Shown: one piece after another, positions 34,094-36,283 of the stretch
Layout of the letters: every line of letters starts with the position of its first letter
Position numbering within the stretch: the first letter of the stretch is position 1
Source: Nitrobacter sp. Nb-311A
Lineage (GTDB): Bacteria > Pseudomonadota > Alphaproteobacteria > Rhizobiales > Xanthobacteraceae
Assembly: GCF_000152905.1 (NCBI RefSeq)
Contig: NZ_CH672420.1
Location: forward strand, 198,740 to 235,022
Length of the DNA stretch: 36,283 nt
Direction: 5' to 3'
Translations under genes and position numbers: made by a program
The notes under the pieces: model-generated
Database searches by the model: none
The model's input: only the letters and a program-made list of their open reading frames with translations
Told to the model about the DNA's origin: nothing

Positions 34094-35593
34094 ATGCTGA
34101 TCGTGGAGACGATTGCGCGGATACGGCGCGAACACTTCATCAAGGGCAAGACGATCAAGGAGATCGCCCGTGACCTGAAGGTGTCGCGGAACACGGTCCG
34201 GAAGGTGCTGAGGTCGGGCAAGACCTTGTTCGAGTATGAGCGTTCGATCCAGCCGCGCCCCAAACTCGGGCGTTGGGCGGCGGAGCTTGATGAACTGCTG
34301 GCGGCGAACGCGGCCAAATCGGCTCGCGAACAGCTGACGCTGATCCGGATCTTCGAAGAGTTGCGCGGACGCGGCTATGACGGCGGCTACGATGCCGTAC
34401 GGCGTTACGCCAGGCGTTGGAGCAAGGAGCGCGGGCAATCGACCGCGGCGGCCTATGTTCCGTTGAGCTTTGCGGCGGGCGAAGCCTACCAGTTCGACTG
34501 GAGCCATGAGATCGTTCTCCTCAACGGCGTGACGGCGATCGTGAAGGTCGCTCATGTCCGGCTGTGCCACAGCCGCATGCTGTTCGTGCGGGCCTATCCG
34601 CGGGAGACGCAGGAGATGGTATTCGACGCCCACGACCGGGCGTTCGCACTGTTCAAGGGTACCTGCAGCCGCGGCATCTACGACAACATGAAGACGGCGG
34701 TAGAGACGATCTTCGTCGGCAAGGATCGCCGCTACAATCGCCGCTTCCTGCAGATGTGCAGCCACTATCTGATCGATCCGGTCGCCTGCACGCCGGCGTC
34801 GGGCTGGGAGAAGGGTCAGGTCGAGAACCAGGTCGGGCTGGTCCGGGAACGGTTCTTCACGCCACGGCTGCGGTTCAAAACCCTGGACGAGTTGAACGCG
34901 TGGCTTCTGGATAAGTGCATCGCCTACGCCAAGGCGCACCGACATCCAGAACTGGCCGAACAGACGGTCTGGGAGGTGTTCGAAGCCGAGCGGCCCAAGC
35001 TCGTTCCCTATGCTGGCCGGTTCGACGGATTCCACGCGGTGCCGGCATCGGTCTCGAAGACCTGCCTGGTGCGCTTCGACAACAACAAATACTCGGTCGC
35101 TGCCAGCGCCGTCGGGCGCCCGGTCGAAGTTCAAGCCTATGCCGATCGCATCGTGATCCGTCAGGACGGGCGCATCGTTGCGGAGCATCCGCGATCGTTC
35201 GGACGCGGCGAGACGACCTACAATCCCTGGCACTACGTGCCGGTGCTCGCGCGCAAACCCGGGGCCTTACGTAACGGCGCACCCTTCAAGGACTGGGTGT
35301 TGCCGGCCGCGATCGAACGGATCCGGCGCAGGCTCGCCAGCACCGACGACGGCAATCGACAGATGGTCGACATCCTCAATGCGGTGCTGACGGACGGTTT
35401 GTCGGCGGTCGAAGCCGCCTGCGCCGAGGCGATCGCTCATGGCGTTCATTCCGCTGACGTCGTTCTCAACATCCTGGCTCGCCAACGCGAACCCGCTGCA
35501 CCGGCCAACATTATGACGCCGGCGGCACTGACGCTCCGCCATGCGCCGATCGCCGATTGCGCCCGTTACGACAACCTCCGGAGGACCATCTGA
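34094..35593 (+). CDS. istA: IS21-family transposase IstA
   Basis: A 499-residue transposase. The N-terminal HTH ([21 protein letters not shown], about residues 19-39) binds the IS ends. The rve-type catalytic core has D135 in QFDWSHE, D197 in GIYDNMK and E244 in KGQVENQVG, with spacings of 61 and 46 residues that fit the IS21 DDE triad. The C-terminal beta-rich domain ([22 protein letters not shown]) is typical. It appears intact. The stop overlaps the istB start. Confidence 0.96.
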   Translation: MLIVETIARIRREHFIKGKTIKEIARDLKVSRNTVRKVLRSGKTLFEYERSIQPRPKLGRWAAELDELLAANAAKSAREQLTLIRIFEELRGRGYDGGYDAVRRYARRWSKERGQSTAAAYVPLSFAAGEAYQFDWSHEIVLLNGVTAIVKVAHVRLCHSRMLFVRAYPRETQEMVFDAHDRAFALFKGTCSRGIYDNMKTAVETIFVGKDRRYNRRFLQMCSHYLIDPVACTPASGWEKGQVENQVGLVRERFFTPRLRFKTLDELNAWLLDKCIAYAKAHRHPELAEQTVWEVFEAERPKLVPYAGRFDGFHAVPASVSKTCLVRFDNNKYSVAASAVGRPVEVQAYADRIVIRQDGRIVAEHPRSFGRGETTYNPWHYVPVLARKPGALRNGAPFKDWVLPAAIERIRRRLASTDDGNRQMVDILNAVLTDGLSAVEAACAEAIAHGVHSADVVLNILARQREPAAPANIMTPAALTLRHAPIADCARYDNLRRTI

Positions 35594-36283
35594 TGGAACG
35601 AACCCAAATCTTCGACGTCATGGGTGAGCTCAAACTCTACGGAATGAGGGCTGCGTTCGACGAGATCATGGCGACGGCCGTCAAGCGCCAGCACGAACCT
35701 CAGCACATCGTCGGCGACCTGCTCAGCGCCGAGATCAACGAGAAGCAGGCGCGGTCGATCAAGTACCAGCTCACCATCGCCAAGCTGCCATTGGCCAAGG
35801 ATCTCGATGACTTCCAGTTCGAAGGCACGCCGATCAATCAGACGCTCGTCAATGATCTCGCCGGCGGCGGCTTCATCGCCCAGCAGCGCAACGTCGTGCT
35901 CGTCGGCGGCACCGGCACAGGCAAAACCCACCTGGCCATCGCAATCGCCAGAAGCTGCATCCGATCCGGCGCCCGCGGTCGCTTCTACAACGTGGTCGAC
36001 CTCGTCAATCGCCTCGAGATCGAGACCCGTAACGGACGTCAGGGCCGGCTTGCCGAACATCTGACCCGGATGGACTTCATCGTGCTCGACGAACTCGGAT
36101 ATCTGCCCTTTGCCCAATCCGGCGGCCAGTTGCTGTTCCATCTCGTCAGCCGGCTCTACGAGCGTGCTTCCGTCATCGTCACCACCAATCTCGCCTTCGG
36201 CGAATGGCCCAGCGTGTTCGGCGACGCCAAGATGACCACCGCGCTGCTCGACCGGTTGACCCACCACTGCGACATCGTCGAAA
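35593..36283 (+). CDS. istB: IS21-family ATPase IstB, 3' end cut by window
   Basis: The AAA+ helper of IS21 transposition, which loads on target DNA and activates IstA. The first 230 residues are present with no stop. Walker [10 protein letters not shown] is at residues 105-113, Walker [13 protein letters not shown] follows, and the sensor region has [18 protein letters not shown]. The family length is about 245-265 residues, so only a short tail lies outside the window. Confidence 0.96.
   Translation, partial: MERTQIFDVMGELKLYGMRAAFDEIMATAVKRQHEPQHIVGDLLSAEINEKQARSIKYQLTIAKLPLAKDLDDFQFEGTPINQTLVNDLAGGGFIAQQRNVVLVGGTGTGKTHLAIAIARSCIRSGARGRFYNVVDLVNRLEIETRNGRQGRLAEHLTRMDFIVLDELGYLPFAQSGGQLLFHLVSRLYERASVIVTTNLAFGEWPSVFGDAKMTTALLDRLTHHCDIVE

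Larger units (their letters stand above)
33981..36283 (+). mobile_element. IS21-family insertion sequence, right end outside window
   Basis: The element begins with TGTCATTCGGCATGC at 33981, right where the glycosyltransferase frame stops. Two copies of CAAAATTGACCCC (33995-34007 and 34029-34041) are the multiple terminal repeats typical of IS21 ends. The istA and istB genes follow with overlapping stop and start. The right terminus is not in the window. Confidence 0.88.

Noticed and set aside
34073-35233. Minus-strand reading frame of 386 codons
   Set aside because: Antisense shadow of istA, whose DDE triad and HTH are clear on the plus strand.

Overview
The window is alphaproteobacterial chromosome, most likely from the Nitrobacteraceae/Bradyrhizobiaceae (Bradyrhizobium, Rhodopseudomonas, Nitrobacter, Afipia and relatives). 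The inference rests on the gene order nuoA-N, birA, rnj, mce, DUF1467, proS, on complex I proteins of alphaproteobacterial type, on GC-rich codon use, on dispersed palindromic repeats typical of this family, and on small family-specific proteins (24760-24954 and 28064-28294). I cannot name the species from the sequence alone.

Positions 1-24452 form a conserved housekeeping block, entirely on the minus strand. It begins, reading leftwards, with a complete 14-subunit NADH:quinone oxidoreductase (complex I) operon, nuoABCD-[fkbM]-EFGHIJKLMN. Most junctions overlap or are only a few bases apart. The operon continues into biotin-protein ligase (birA) and ribonuclease J, followed by methylmalonyl-CoA epimerase, a DUF1467 membrane protein and prolyl-tRNA synthetase (3' end cut by the window). 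Two insertions into this layout stand out: an FkbM-family methyltransferase gene translationally coupled behind nuoD, and a four-gene probable copper-acquisition cassette (DUF2946, TonB-dependent receptor, PCuAC chaperone, YcnI/DUF1775) between DUF1467 and proS.

Positions 24453-36283 are accessory and visibly worn. They hold a small conserved membrane-anchored protein, a HigA antitoxin whose HigB partner survives only as a C-terminal stub, an unrecognised gene and a multi-pass membrane protein with less GC-rich sequence, and a decayed deacetylase-like fragment. Next come a 3' fragment of a tRNA-Asp gene (probable attachment-site scar) and a defective prophage. The prophage has a frameshifted P-loop ATPase stub, a run of small overlapping genes, and an opposing lysis cassette of M15 endolysin, i-spanin, o-spanin and small membrane proteins. 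A second, intact higBA operon follows, driven by a promoter so close to the start codon that the mRNA should be leaderless, then a truncated third HigA. The window ends in a glycosyltransferase pseudogene interrupted by an IS21-family element (istA complete, istB cut by the window end).

The most interesting items are the methyltransferase inside the complex I operon, the copper cassette, the tRNA scar beside a dense cluster of GANTC sites and an imperfect inverted repeat, and the layered HigBA remnants. I found no CRISPR array, rRNA or complete tRNA gene.
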